DNA from: Nocardiopsis potens DSM 45234
Lineage (GTDB): Bacteria; Actinomycetota; Actinomycetes; Streptosporangiales; Streptosporangiaceae
Length of the DNA stretch: 64,000 nt
Direction: 5' to 3'
NCBI RefSeq assembly: GCF_000341105.1
Contig: NZ_ANBB01000067.1
Coordinates: 1 to 64,000 of the forward strand
Part shown: piece by piece, positions 43,945 to 51,533 of the stretch
How positions within the stretch are numbered: position 1 is the stretch's first letter
Layout of the letters: each line of letters begins with the position of its first letter
The notes under the pieces: generated by a model
What the model was told of the DNA's origin: nothing
What the model saw: the letters and a program-made list of their open reading frames with translations, nothing else
Database searches by the model: none
Translations under genes and position numbers: made by a program

Positions 43945-44400
43945 TCACCGCGGCTCCCGGGTGAGGAAGTGCCGGATGCCGGCCGCCAGGGAGGCCATCT
44001 GCTCGCCGGCCTCCAGCCAGGTGGTCACCGATGCGCTCCAGCCGCCGGCGGCCTTCGGCCACGGCCGCAGGGTCCAGGTCAGCCCGACGTATCCCCCGGA
44101 GCGGAAGACCGCCGACACCGCCAGGTCCCGGTCGTCGGTCCGCCAGCGCCGTTCGCCGTCCCATCCCCGGTAGTCGGCGGCGAGCCCTTCCAGGAACAAG
44201 GCGAGACCGCCGTCGTGGACCCAGGCGACGACCTCGTCGACCCGGGCGGTCAGGCCCGGGGCGCGCAGCTCGACGGCGTAGTGCACGGAGTCCGGGTCGG
44301 AGCCGGAGCGGTCGCGGAACGCCACGCCCACGGATGCGTCGTCCTGGCAACGGATGCTCAGGCCGGGCTCGTCGTCGGTGGCGCCGTTCGAGGAGGACAT
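43945..44400 (-). CDS. DUF6228-like small protein
   Basis: The 151-residue protein is soluble with a beta-rich pattern: VGVAFRDRSGSDPDSVHYAVELRAPGLTARVDEVVAWVHDGGLALFLEGLAADYRGW is typical of a small immunity- or antitoxin-like actinobacterial family that I place, from memory, in DUF6228. The C-terminus reads GYVGLTWTLRPWP and WLEAGEQMASLAAGIRHFL. No catalytic motif or membrane segment is visible. It is divergent from the GrpB gene and downstream (same strand) of it lies the receptor-kinase gene. Confidence 0.7.
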   Translation of the reverse strand: MSSSNGATDDEPGLSIRCQDDASVGVAFRDRSGSDPDSVHYAVELRAPGLTARVDEVVAWVHDGGLALFLEGLAADYRGWDGERRWRTDDRDLAVSAVFRSGGYVGLTWTLRPWPKAAGGWSASVTTWLEAGEQMASLAAGIRHFLTREPR

Positions 44401-44520
44401 GGGCGGAACACTAGACCGGCACCGCGCGGGCAGGATTCACCGGCCGGCTCTTCACCTCCCCGCCGGTCCCGGCCCTCAGGACGCGGGCCGAGCCGGGGAG
44501 CGGCGGGACGCGGCGGTGCG

Positions 44521-44565
44521 GCGCTACCCTGGACGGCCCAGCGCTTCCGAGGAGAGAGGTCCGGC
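44521..44565 (+). promoter_or_regulatory. Second copy of the 45-nt repeat, 5' region of the GrpB gene
   Basis: It includes TACCCT (possible -10) and GAGGAGAGAGG, a ribosome binding site ahead of GTG 44569. The same block occurs at 43861-43905. Confidence 0.5.
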
Positions 44566-44568
44566 ATC

Positions 44569-45141
44569 GTGGTCGACGGGCAGGGCGGCGCGGACCGGGT
44601 CGAGCGGGCCGCCGTGGGGGAGGCCCCGGCCCACGGCGGGCCGGTCGTGGTCGCGGACTACGACCCGGAGTGGCCCCGGCTCTTCGAGCGGGAGGCGGAG
44701 CGGATCAGGGGCGCGCTGGGCGGCCGGGCCCTGCTGGTCGAGCACGCCGGTTCGACGTCGGTCCCCGGGCTGCCGGCCAAGCCGGTCATCGACGTCGTGC
44801 TCGAGGTCGCGGACCCCGCCGACGAGCCGTCCTACCTGCCGGCGCTCGAATCCGCCGGGTACGTGCTCCGGTTCCGGGAGCCGGACTGGTTCGCCCACCG
44901 CCTCCTCAACGGCCCCGACACCGACGTCAACCTGCACGTCTTCCCGGCCGGCTGCGAGGAGACCGCCCGGATGCTCCGCTTCCGCGACCACCTGCGCACC
45001 CACCCGGCCGACCGGGAGCGCTACGCGGCCGCCAAACGGGAACTGGCCCGCCGCACCTGGCGCTACGTCCAGGACTACGCCGACGCCAAGACCGGAATCG
45101 TCCAGGAGATCATGCACCGCGCGACCGCGTCCAGCGGCTGA
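44569..45141 (+). CDS. GrpB-family (UPF0157) nucleotidyltransferase-fold protein
   Basis: From GTG 44569 the 190-residue protein has VVVADYDPEWPRLFEREAERI, then LVEHAGSTSVPGLPAKPVIDVVLEV, the diagnostic GrpB block with the GSTSVPGL/KPxIDV nucleotidyltransferase-like motif, and FAHRLLNGPDTDVNLHVFPAG. The C-terminus contains FRDHLRTHPADRERYAAAKREL. These proteins have a nucleotidyltransferase fold and unknown substrate; the name does not imply relation to GrpE. A short non-conserved N-terminus (1-25) makes the exact start uncertain. Confidence 0.85.
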   Translation: MVDGQGGADRVERAAVGEAPAHGGPVVVADYDPEWPRLFEREAERIRGALGGRALLVEHAGSTSVPGLPAKPVIDVVLEVADPADEPSYLPALESAGYVLRFREPDWFAHRLLNGPDTDVNLHVFPAGCEETARMLRFRDHLRTHPADRERYAAAKRELARRTWRYVQDYADAKTGIVQEIMHRATASSG

Positions 45142-45190
45142 GTCCCGCCCGGGCCTCCCGCTCCCGGGACCGAAGAGAACGCCGGGCCGG

Positions 45191-45770
45191 TCACCGTCCA
45201 CCCCCGAAGAACCGGGAGGGCGGGGGTCCCTCCGGTCCTGCGGCCGCGGCGACCGGCGGTGCCGCCCGGAGGGGCGACCGCAGGAGGCGGTGGGCGACGG
45301 CGGCGATCCAGCCGAGGCCGATGGCCAGGTTGATCCGCTGCCACAGGCCGTGGAAGGTGCCCGATGCGGCGTCCGGGTCGTACAGGGCGGCCGCGATCGC
45401 GAAGGTCACCGGGACCGCGACGGCGGTGGCCGCGCAGTACAGCGCCCAGGGCCGGCCGCCGGGTTCGGCGGCGAACCGGCGGGCCAGCACGCAGGCCAGG
45501 GCGGTCAGCGACAGGTAGAACGGCACCGGGTTGGCGTCGTGGACCATGCCGTGCAGCGTGGGTTCCCCGGGGACCTCGGTTCCCGGCGGGTAGCCGGGCT
45601 TGGGGTCGGTGGTGAACACGCCGCCGGTGATCAGGCAGAGCCCGAACAGGGCGGCCAGCGCGGGGGCGGCCGCGCCGCCGGGGCCGCCGGCCAGTGCGCG
45701 CCGCAGCCCCAGGGCGAAGGCCAGGACCAGGACGCCGGCGGCGATGAAGTTCGCGGTCATCACCCAGCCG
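45191..45770 (-). pseudogene. DUF998 membrane protein, C-terminal part, cut off by TnpB element
   Basis: This fragment starts at the right-hand junction with the insertion (45770) reading GWVMTANFIAAGVLVLAFALGLRR and continues with four more membrane segments (LAALFGLCLITGGVF, FYLSLTALACVLARRF, ALYCAATAVAVPVTFAIAAAL, INLAIGLGWIAAVAHRLL), the pattern of DUF998. The conserved N-terminal segment ending FGSELALGER lies at 47539-47684, beyond the insertion. A restart at ATG 45763 could still yield a 190-residue truncated protein lacking the first helix. Confidence 0.85.
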
Positions 45771-45990
45771 TTGATTGAATCTCAGCGATTCTCTCGCTGA
45801 TTCTTCTTCCTGCTTCATCGACCGCCGCCGGCTCCGAAGAGCGAGGTCTTACGCGGTCTCCACGAGGCGTTTCTCCTCTCCGGGCAACTTCCCGGCGAGC
45901 TGTTTCTCAGAGTGCTTGAGCATCGCGTCCAGGAGGTTCCCGGCCGCGTTGGCGTCGCGGTCGCGGACGGTGCCGCACCCGGGGCAGGCC
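45771..45990 (-). ncRNA. Candidate omega RNA of the TnpB element
   Basis: In IS200/IS605 elements the TnpB guide RNA comes from the 3' end of tnpB plus the right end. Here that is the end of the tnpB frame (to 45849), an about 78-nt non-coding tail with a 7-bp hairpin, and the TCAA terminus. The guide would be the DNA just outside, CGGCTGGGTGATGACCGC, which is DUF998 sequence. Boundaries are estimates by analogy with ISDra2. Confidence 0.5.
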
Positions 45991-47120
45991 CAGGTGCGGT
46001 CGGCCAGGGCCAGGGCGCGGTTGACCCGCTTGCAGTCCCCGCAGGTCTTGGAGGAGGGGAACCAGCGGTCGGCCTTCCACACCGTGGAGCCGTACCAGCC
46101 GGCCTTGTACTCCAACTGCCTGATGAACTCGGCGAACCCGGCGTCGGAGACAGCGCGGGACAGCCTGCGGTTCCTGACCATGCCCTTGACGTGCAGGGTC
46201 TCCACCGCGACGGCCGACTTGGTTCTCGCCAGCCTCGTGGTGGTCTTGTGCAGGAAGTCCCGCCGCCGATCGGCCACCCGCAGGTGCAGGACAGCGACGC
46301 GGCGCCGGGCCTTTTCCCGGTTCCGGGAGCCCTCCGCGCTCCGGGCCAGTCTGCGGCCGGCGCGCTTGAGGGCGCGCTGGGCGGCCTTGAGCGGTCTGGG
46401 GGCGCGGACCTCCTCGGTGGTGCCGTCACTGTTGGCGATGACCGCGAAGGTCTTCAGCCCCAGGTCGATCCCGCAGGCGGGGGCACCATCGGGCACCTGG
46501 CGGCGTTTGTTGACCTCATCGCGGTCCACCTCGATCTGGAAGGAGACCCACCAGCGCCCGGCCTGCTCACCGACGGTGGCGCCGAGGATCCGAGCGGAGC
46601 CGGTGGCCGTCCGGCCGGTCAGCCACGACATGTCCTCGCGCACCGCCACATCCCCGATCGCCGGGAGGCGCACCGTGCGGGCGTCCAGGGGCCTGGCGCG
46701 GTCGGCGTCGTAGCGGAACCGGGAGCCGTGCTTGCGCCTGCGCCACCTCGGCCAGCCCACCCGGGCCCCCTTGCGCCTGCCGTCCCGGGAGGCGAAGTAG
46801 TTCTTCAGCCCCGCCGCCCGCACCCGGCACGCCTCCTTCGGCACCCGGGAGGACAGCCCGCCCTGGGAGAACCAGGGGTAGCGCTCGGGGTGGGCGGCGC
46901 GCCACTCCCTCTCCAGCGCGGGGGCCGACCACGGCACCTTGGTCAGTTCCTCTTCGCGGATTCCGTAGGTCTCCTCGGCTTTGCGCTGGGCGTACTTCTT
47001 CTGCACCGTCTCCAGGCAGAAGTTCTCCACCACCCGCGACAGCCCGCAGTGCCGCCCCATGGCGACCGCCTGCTCGCCGGTGGGGGCCAGCTCGAAGCGC
47101 ACACCCTGCTTGTGGCTCAC
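45849..47120 (-). CDS. tnpB: RNA-guided nuclease TnpB
   Basis: GTG 47120 gives 423 residues. RuvC-I is CGIDLGLKTFAV with Asp219, RuvC-II is AVAVETLHVKGM with Glu307, and RuvC-III is VRDRDANAAGNLL with Asp387/389; between the last two lies the zinc ribbon CGDCKR (360-363) and CPGCG (379-383). The N-terminal WED/REC part includes WSAPALEREWRAAHPER. The full DED triad and zinc ribbon suggest an active nuclease. TnpB cuts DNA at the transposon donor site with its guide RNA. The start overlaps a 45-codon frame by 4 nt (GTGA). Confidence 0.93.
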   Translation of the reverse strand: MSHKQGVRFELAPTGEQAVAMGRHCGLSRVVENFCLETVQKKYAQRKAEETYGIREEELTKVPWSAPALEREWRAAHPERYPWFSQGGLSSRVPKEACRVRAAGLKNYFASRDGRRKGARVGWPRWRRRKHGSRFRYDADRARPLDARTVRLPAIGDVAVREDMSWLTGRTATGSARILGATVGEQAGRWWVSFQIEVDRDEVNKRRQVPDGAPACGIDLGLKTFAVIANSDGTTEEVRAPRPLKAAQRALKRAGRRLARSAEGSRNREKARRRVAVLHLRVADRRRDFLHKTTTRLARTKSAVAVETLHVKGMVRNRRLSRAVSDAGFAEFIRQLEYKAGWYGSTVWKADRWFPSSKTCGDCKRVNRALALADRTWACPGCGTVRDRDANAAGNLLDAMLKHSEKQLAGKLPGEEKRLVETA

Positions 47121-47254
47121 GTGTCGGCCCCCGCCGCCGTGAGGGCCTTCTCGGCCCGGCCATGGGCCCGCCTGCCGTGCGGGCGGGTGCAGATCGATGC
47201 CGCTGCATCGGTCATGTCATACACCGGGTCCTCTTCCGGCTCGCCTTCGCCCAT
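47117..47254 (-). CDS. Small ORF translationally coupled to tnpB
   Basis: ATG 47254 opens 45 residues, MGEGEPEEDPVYDMTDAAAS then ICTRPHGRRAHGRAEKALTA and the last five residues, ending in TGA that overlaps the tnpB GTG. The first half is acidic and the second basic. A longer frame in the same phase continues upstream but looks random. I know no such accessory protein; it may serve only to couple translation of tnpB. Confidence 0.4.
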   Translation of the reverse strand: MGEGEPEEDPVYDMTDAAASICTRPHGRRAHGRAEKALTAAGADT

Positions 47255-47538
47255 GACCCGCAGGATAGGACCCGGCACTGACAGTAAAGCCTCGATGCAC
47301 TCCGGGCCGGCTTCGGAGGCGGCCTCGGCCGCGGGCGGCCGGTCTCCAGTAGGGAGGAAGGGAAAGTCCTGCCGGCGTCTTCGACCGCCGGCACGGCCGT
47401 CTCGCCTTCTTGTGCCCGCTTTCAGGCGCTCTGGTGGTGAACGCCCTGCATGTGCGCCCGATCGCCGGGCCGCACGCTGAAGATCATGGCAGAGGGGCAC
47501 TGATCAACGCTGATGAATCGGCCAGCAGAATTCAGCCC

Positions 47539-47684
47539 CGCTCCCCCAGGGCCAGTTCGCTGCCGAACCGGTGCAGCGGCTCATAGCCGGGGCGCAGCGC
47601 CCCTTCCACGAGGACCACCCCGAGGAACAGCACCGGGACGGCCAGGCCGCAGGCGAGCAGGAACCCGGCCGGACGTGAGCGCAT
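47539..47684 (-). pseudogene. DUF998 membrane protein, N-terminal part
   Basis: ATG 47684 follows GGAGACGGGG and reads MRSRPAGFLLACGLAVPVLF, LGVVLVEGALRPGYEPLHRF and GSELALGER before the insertion. The PGYEPLxxFGSELxLG phrase is the DUF998 N-terminal signature. The frame then enters the element and stops at TGA 47535-47533. It is divergent from a TetR gene whose operator lies between. Confidence 0.85.
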
Positions 47685-47693
47685 CCCCGTCTC

Positions 47694-47744
47694 CTTATCT
47701 TTGATAAGCGGCGTGCCGGAAACACTGCCTTACCATCGATAAGG
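47694..47744. promoter_or_regulatory. TetR operators between the DUF998 and TetR genes
   Basis: CTTATC-TTT-GATAAG (47694-47708) is a perfect dyad and CCTTACCATCGATAAGG (47728-47744) is a second, less exact one. Both carry the TTATC/GATAA half-sites and lie in the 80-nt divergent gap. They should bind the TetR regulator encoded at 47766. Confidence 0.7.
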
Positions 47745-47765
47745 AGTCAATGGGGGGAGCGTGCG

Positions 47766-48389
47766 GTGGACCGCCCGACGATCGTGAGCGCGGCGCTGGA
47801 GCTGCTGGAGGAGACCGGCCTGGACGGGCTGACCACGCGGCGCCTGGCCGCCCGGCTGCAGGTCAAGTCCCCCGCGCTCTACTGGCACTTCCGCAGCAAG
47901 CAGGAGCTGCTGGACGAGATGGCCCGCGCCGTCCAGGAGCGGCAGGACTTCGGGCCCCCGCGCGAGGGCGAGCACTGGCGCGACTGGCTCGCCCGCCGCG
48001 CCCGGGAGCGCCGCGAGGTCCTGCTCTCCCACCGCGACGGCGCCCGCCTGGTCGCCGGGACCAGCGCGGGGCCCGAGATCGTCGCCGCCTTCGACCGGGA
48101 GCCGGCCGCCCTGGTGGAGCAGGGGTTCACCCCCCTGCAGGCGATGCGCGCGATCACCGCACTGGGCGCGTTCGTGTCCGGCTTCGTCCTGGAGGAGCAG
48201 GCGCGCCTCGACCGCGACCGCACCCCCGATCCCGGCCCGGCGGAGGCCGCCCCCGTCCTGGCCGCGGCCATCGGCGAGGGCGGCTCCCCCGACGGCCCCG
48301 CCGCCTTCGAGGACGGACTCGCCTACCTCCTGCACGGCATCGGAGCCGCCCTCACCACCGACGCCCCCGGCCGGCCGCCGGAGGGCTGA
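47766..48389 (+). CDS. TetR-family regulator (TetR/C-terminal TetR_C class)
   Basis: GTG 47766 (GGGGGGAG upstream) gives 207 residues. The N-terminal helix-turn-helix is clear: IVSAALELLEETGLDGLTTRRLAARLQVKSPALYWHFRSKQELLDEM, matching the true TetR subgroup, whose recognition helix reads SPALYWHFxNK. The C-terminal ligand domain contains HWRDWLARRARERREVLLSHRDGARLVAG, another mark of the tetracycline-repressor-like subgroup. Its natural partner is the divergent DUF998 gene, now broken by the TnpB element, so the regulator may be left without its main target. Confidence 0.9.
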   Translation: MDRPTIVSAALELLEETGLDGLTTRRLAARLQVKSPALYWHFRSKQELLDEMARAVQERQDFGPPREGEHWRDWLARRARERREVLLSHRDGARLVAGTSAGPEIVAAFDREPAALVEQGFTPLQAMRAITALGAFVSGFVLEEQARLDRDRTPDPGPAEAAPVLAAAIGEGGSPDGPAAFEDGLAYLLHGIGAALTTDAPGRPPEG

Positions 48390-48441
48390 CCGCCGCGGCG
48401 GGCCGTCGTCACCCGGATCAGCTGCCTTCTAGGGTGTCCGT

Positions 48442-48978
48442 GTGACTGACACCCGATGGACCATCCACGGCGAGAAGGTCGTGGACGCCAACCGCCACAT
48501 CCGCCTGTCCACCGTCGACGTCGAGCTCCCCGACGGCGTGAAGTTCACCCAGTACGTCGCCAGGCTCCCGCCGGCCGCGATGACCCTGCTCGTCGACGAG
48601 CGGTGGCGGGTGCTGCTGATGTACCGGCACCGCTTCATCGTGGACCGGTGGGTGTGGGAGCTGCCCGGCGGCTACGTCGACGGCGCCGAGGACATCACCG
48701 CCGCGGCCGCCCGCGAGGTCGAGGAGGAGACCGGGTGGCGGCCCGGATCGATGGAGCACCTGGTGACGTTCCAGCCCGCCATCGGGTCGGTGGACCAGCC
48801 CCAGATCATCTACCTCGGCCGCGGGCCCGAGCCGACCGGCACCCGCCCCGACATCAACGAGGCCCAGGACGTGGCCTGGTTCGACCTGGACGAGGCGGTG
48901 GCGATGATCGGCCGCGGCGAGATCATCGGCGCCTCCACCGTCGTCGCGCTGTACCGGGCTCTCAGCCTGCGGAGCTGA
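48442..48978 (+). CDS. NUDIX hydrolase
   Basis: GTG 48442 gives 178 residues. The Nudix box is complete: GGYVDGAEDITAAAAREVEEE then TGW (residues 76-99), with the metal-binding REVEEE core. DRWVWELPGGYVDG before it resembles ADP-ribose pyrophosphatase-type enzymes (family opening VYRHRFIVDRWVWELP). It would hydrolyse a nucleoside diphosphate derivative such as ADP-ribose; the exact substrate is not readable. Its 3' end overlaps the convergent HTH/TPR regulator gene by 17 nt. Confidence 0.9.
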   Translation: MTDTRWTIHGEKVVDANRHIRLSTVDVELPDGVKFTQYVARLPPAAMTLLVDERWRVLLMYRHRFIVDRWVWELPGGYVDGAEDITAAAAREVEEETGWRPGSMEHLVTFQPAIGSVDQPQIIYLGRGPEPTGTRPDINEAQDVAWFDLDEAVAMIGRGEIIGASTVVALYRALSLRS

Positions 48979-50314
48979 GCGCGGCCGCGCGCTCCCCGAA
49001 ACCGGCGACCTCGGGCAGGGCGGCGTGCGGGCGCAGGCGGTGGCGCAGGTCCCGCAGGTAGGACACCGCCCGCCTCGACTCCAGCCCTTCCACGAGGTCC
49101 AGCGCGCGCTCCCCGATGTCCACGGCCCGGTCCGGTTCGGTCCGGGCGTGGGCCGAGGCCAGGATCAGAAGGTTGAACGCCTTGCCGCGGACGTAGTCGC
49201 CGTTCATCTGCAGGGACTGCTCGGCGTAGCGGGCGGTCTGGGCATCCGAGCCGAGCGCGCGGAAGCAGTGCGCGATCTTCGCGCTGAGGTAGGCCCCGTC
49301 GAAGTAGGCCAGCCACTCCGGGGTGTCCGCCGGTTCGGCGCCGAACGCCTTCTGTCCGGCGCGCAGTGAGGCCGAGGTGGCCCGCCCGTCGCCGATGCCG
49401 GCGTGGCCATGCGCCTCGATCAGGTGGCACTCGGCCAGCAGCGCCGGGTGCCCTGACCGTGCGGCGGCGGCCTGGGCGGCGCGGGCCAGGTCGACGGCCA
49501 CACCGGCGCGGCCGACGTAGACGGCCTGGTGGCCCATCGCGGCCAGGATCTCCGCCGACAGCGCCGCGTCGCCTGCGGTGCGGGCCATGCGCAGCGCCTG
49601 GACGAGGTAGCGCTGGGCGATGCCGTGCGCCTCGGCGTCGTAGGCCATCCACCCGACCATCCGGGTCATCTCCGCGGCGGCGGAGAACAGGTCGCGGCCG
49701 ACCTCCTCGGTGTAGGTGCCGCGCAGCAGCGGGGCGACGTTGGAGTCGAGGTACTGCACCACCGTGGAGCGGATGCGGCCGCCGCCCACCCGGTTGTCCA
49801 GGTCGCGGAAGGCCCGGCTCATCTGCCGGATGGCCTCGATCTCCGGGCGCCCCACCCGTGCGCGCCCGCGGTGCACGGGGACGTCGGCGCCGGGCAGGGT
49901 GAGCCAGCGCGCCGCGGTGGCCGGGTAGGCGCCCGGCGAGAACACCGCCCCCACCAGGGCGCGCCGCCGCTCGGTGTCGGAGCGGTACAGGGTCGCCGCG
50001 GTGGAGATGCTGTCGGTCCAGGTGAGTGCGAACTCCAGGGCGGCGTCGGCATCGTCTGGACCGAACCCCGCCTCGGCCGGGGTGACTCGGCGGCCCAGCG
50101 CCTCGGAGAGCACCGCTGCGACCAGGCGCGGCGCGGGGGCGAGCGGCTGTTCTCCTTCCAGCCAGCGGCGCACGCTGTTGTGGTCATAGCCCAGCCGGGC
50201 GCCTCCGTCGCGGCCGAGCGCGACGACCCGGCGCGCCAGCCCTTTGGCCGGCAGCCCGGACTCGTCCAGGAGCTCGGCGAGGCGGGTGTTGGGGCTCTTC
50301 GTCCGGCGCGGCAC
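48962..50314 (-). CDS. HTH/TPR-type transcriptional regulator (NsdA-like architecture)
   Basis: GTG 50314 with GGAGG upstream gives 450 residues. The N-terminus (1-60) resembles an XRE-like domain: TRLAELLDESGLPAKGLARRV, then YDHNSVRRWLEGEQPLAP, similar to actinomycete regulators such as NsdA. The rest is helical with TPR-like units (ALRMARTAGDAALSAEILAAMGHQAV, AARSGHPALLAECHLIEAHGHAGIGD, ARTEPDRAVDIGERALDL). Such proteins control development or specialised metabolism. It is divergent from the small-protein/peptide/ligase cluster, 185 nt away, and is its most likely regulator. Confidence 0.8.
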   Translation of the reverse strand: MPRRTKSPNTRLAELLDESGLPAKGLARRVVALGRDGGARLGYDHNSVRRWLEGEQPLAPAPRLVAAVLSEALGRRVTPAEAGFGPDDADAALEFALTWTDSISTAATLYRSDTERRRALVGAVFSPGAYPATAARWLTLPGADVPVHRGRARVGRPEIEAIRQMSRAFRDLDNRVGGGRIRSTVVQYLDSNVAPLLRGTYTEEVGRDLFSAAAEMTRMVGWMAYDAEAHGIAQRYLVQALRMARTAGDAALSAEILAAMGHQAVYVGRAGVAVDLARAAQAAAARSGHPALLAECHLIEAHGHAGIGDGRATSASLRAGQKAFGAEPADTPEWLAYFDGAYLSAKIAHCFRALGSDAQTARYAEQSLQMNGDYVRGKAFNLLILASAHARTEPDRAVDIGERALDLVEGLESRRAVSYLRDLRHRLRPHAALPEVAGFGERAAALSSAG

Positions 50315-50498
50315 GGCGACCTCCGGTCGTAGGGGGTGGCCGCAGTGTGGCACGGCGCTCACGTCTCCTCCAGCGGTTCGCACGTTCGCGCTCCCCCTGT
50401 GCACTCCCCCGCCCGCGGCGCGCGCCTCGCCTCCCCGTGCGCGCCTTCCCCGCCCCCGGTCGGGGGCGGTTTTGTGGGGCGGGACGGAGGCGACGTCG

Positions 50499-50711
50499 AT
50501 GGGACACCTGGAGCTGAGGATGATGCTGGAGCAGGCCGCGGCCGAGGCCGAGCCGGCCGCGGACTTCCCCGGGTGGTGCTTCTTCCGGCACCTGCTCGAC
50601 GGCCCCGGGCGCTGGCGGGGTGTGCGCGCGGGCCGGGCGGTGTCCGCGCCGGGCACCGGCGAGCTGCGCGAGCCGCCGGCCCGCATCGAGCTGGCGGAGG
50701 CGGACCGGTGA
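50499..50711 (+). CDS. Small hypothetical protein (70 aa), first gene of a peptide-modification-like cluster
   Basis: ATG 50499 with GGACGGAGG upstream reads MGHLELRMMLEQAAAEAEPA, then ADFPGWCFFRHLLDGPGRWR and ELREPPARIELAEADR. It is soluble, has one cysteine, and contains WxxxRxxR-type positions. I know no family. Its TGA overlaps the GTG of the next gene by 4 nt (GTGA), so the two are translated together. Confidence 0.7.
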   Translation: MGHLELRMMLEQAAAEAEPAADFPGWCFFRHLLDGPGRWRGVRAGRAVSAPGTGELREPPARIELAEADR

Positions 50712-51148
50712 GCGCGGCGGCCGGCCCCGAGGCCCCCGCCGACGACCTGGTGCGGCTGCAGGGCAGATTCCCCGCCTGGCGGATCTGGCGGACGCACGAC
50801 GAGCACGGCCGCCATGACGGGTGGATCGCCACGAGGCGCGCCGACGACGAGGTCGAACCGACCGTCGTCGCGGACTCCGCTACCGAGTTGGCCGCCCGGT
50901 TGATCCGCCCGGCCAAGCGCGTCGGTCGGGGGCTGACCTGCAGTCAGATCGAGGCCATCGGGCAGCGGCTCGCCGAGGCCGAGAAGCCTCCGGCGGTCTA
51001 CCCGCCGCCCCCGCCGGAGGCGTGCGGGGCGCGCCTGCCCGGCCACCCCTACCCCTGCGCACGCTCCGCCGGGCACGGCGGGGCGCACGAGTCCGCCGTC
51101 GGCGGCACTTGGGCGCCCGAACCTCCGAACCGGCCGCCCCGCAGCTGA
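50708..51148 (+). CDS. Hypothetical protein (146 aa) with Cys/His-rich C-terminus
   Basis: GTG 50708 reads VSAAAGPEAPADDLVRLQGR, then FPAWRIWRTHDEHGRHDGWIATRR, and ends with CGARLPGHPYPCARSAGHGGAHES. The last block has two cysteines and three histidines at spacing that could bind a metal ion. The first half resembles small actinobacterial proteins found next to HTH regulators (Trp-x-x-Trp pattern around RIWRTHDE), without known function. It is coupled to the 70-residue gene and 184 nt ahead of the peptide gene. Confidence 0.7.
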   Translation: MSAAAGPEAPADDLVRLQGRFPAWRIWRTHDEHGRHDGWIATRRADDEVEPTVVADSATELAARLIRPAKRVGRGLTCSQIEAIGQRLAEAEKPPAVYPPPPPEACGARLPGHPYPCARSAGHGGAHESAVGGTWAPEPPNRPPRS

Positions 51149-51332
51149 TATCTCCGTGCCGGCCCCGGGCTTGGTTCCCGGCATGGCCCCCGGCCCGCCC
51201 CTGGCGGGGAGGCGCGGGAAGCCGCCCGCCCGGAAGGGCTGCTCCAGGCGGGCGCTGAGGAGGACAGTGCCGACCACACCCGCCCGGGGCGTCCCCGTGT
51301 CCCGGGCGGGCCCCTACCGACAAGGAGGAAAA

Positions 51333-51491
51333 ATGGGCGACTTCATGCCCCCGGCCGGTGCGGCCGCGCCCCCGGGAATCTTCGCCTCCCCGGAGCGGGA
51401 GATCGTGCAGAGCGCCGAGCAGAGCCACGAGTACAAGAAGAGCTCGGGCTCCTCCGACGGCGCGCACACCTACGACACCATCAAACGCTGA
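51333..51491 (+). CDS. Short peptide (52 aa), candidate precursor of a modified peptide
   Basis: ATG 51333 has the best ribosome binding site of the region (AAGGAGG at 51322-51328). The product reads MGDFMPPAGAAAPPGIFASP, EREIVQSAEQSHEYKKSSGS, SDGAHTYDTIKR. The first half is hydrophobic and Pro/Ala-rich, the second polar with Lys35, Lys36, Lys51 and acidic Glu33, Asp42, Asp48. No signal peptide or cysteine. Next comes an amide-forming asparagine-synthetase-like gene, so a leader/core architecture is plausible. It lacks the Thr at -2 expected for lasso precursors, and no obvious core is defined. Confidence 0.65.
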   Translation: MGDFMPPAGAAAPPGIFASPEREIVQSAEQSHEYKKSSGSSDGAHTYDTIKR

Positions 51492-51533
51492 CCCCCTGAT
51501 CCGCTGAACATACGCACGCCCCGGAGCACCCCC

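Larger units (their letters stand above)
45771..47538 (-). mobile_element. IS200/IS605-family element carrying tnpB only
   Basis: The element (about 1768 bp; edges certain within a few bases) separates the two halves of a DUF998 gene. Joining the flanks restores the frame through GER-GWVM. The tnpB-distal end reads ATTCAATCAA on the minus strand; TCAA is the right-end cleavage tetranucleotide of IS608-type elements. A hairpin (TCAGCGA-N5-TCGCTGA, 45782-45800) lies near that end, as in this family. No tnpA is present, so movement needs a transposase in trans. No target duplication, as expected for this single-strand mechanism. Confidence 0.85.

Noticed and set aside
47121-47538. Possible tnpA (Y1 transposase) in the TnpB element
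   Set aside because: The only frames are short and show no HUH or catalytic Tyr motif; the element appears to carry tnpB only.
50499-51148. Two small coupled genes as a toxin-antitoxin pair
   Set aside because: Sizes and coupling fit, but neither sequence has a recognisable toxin or antitoxin motif.
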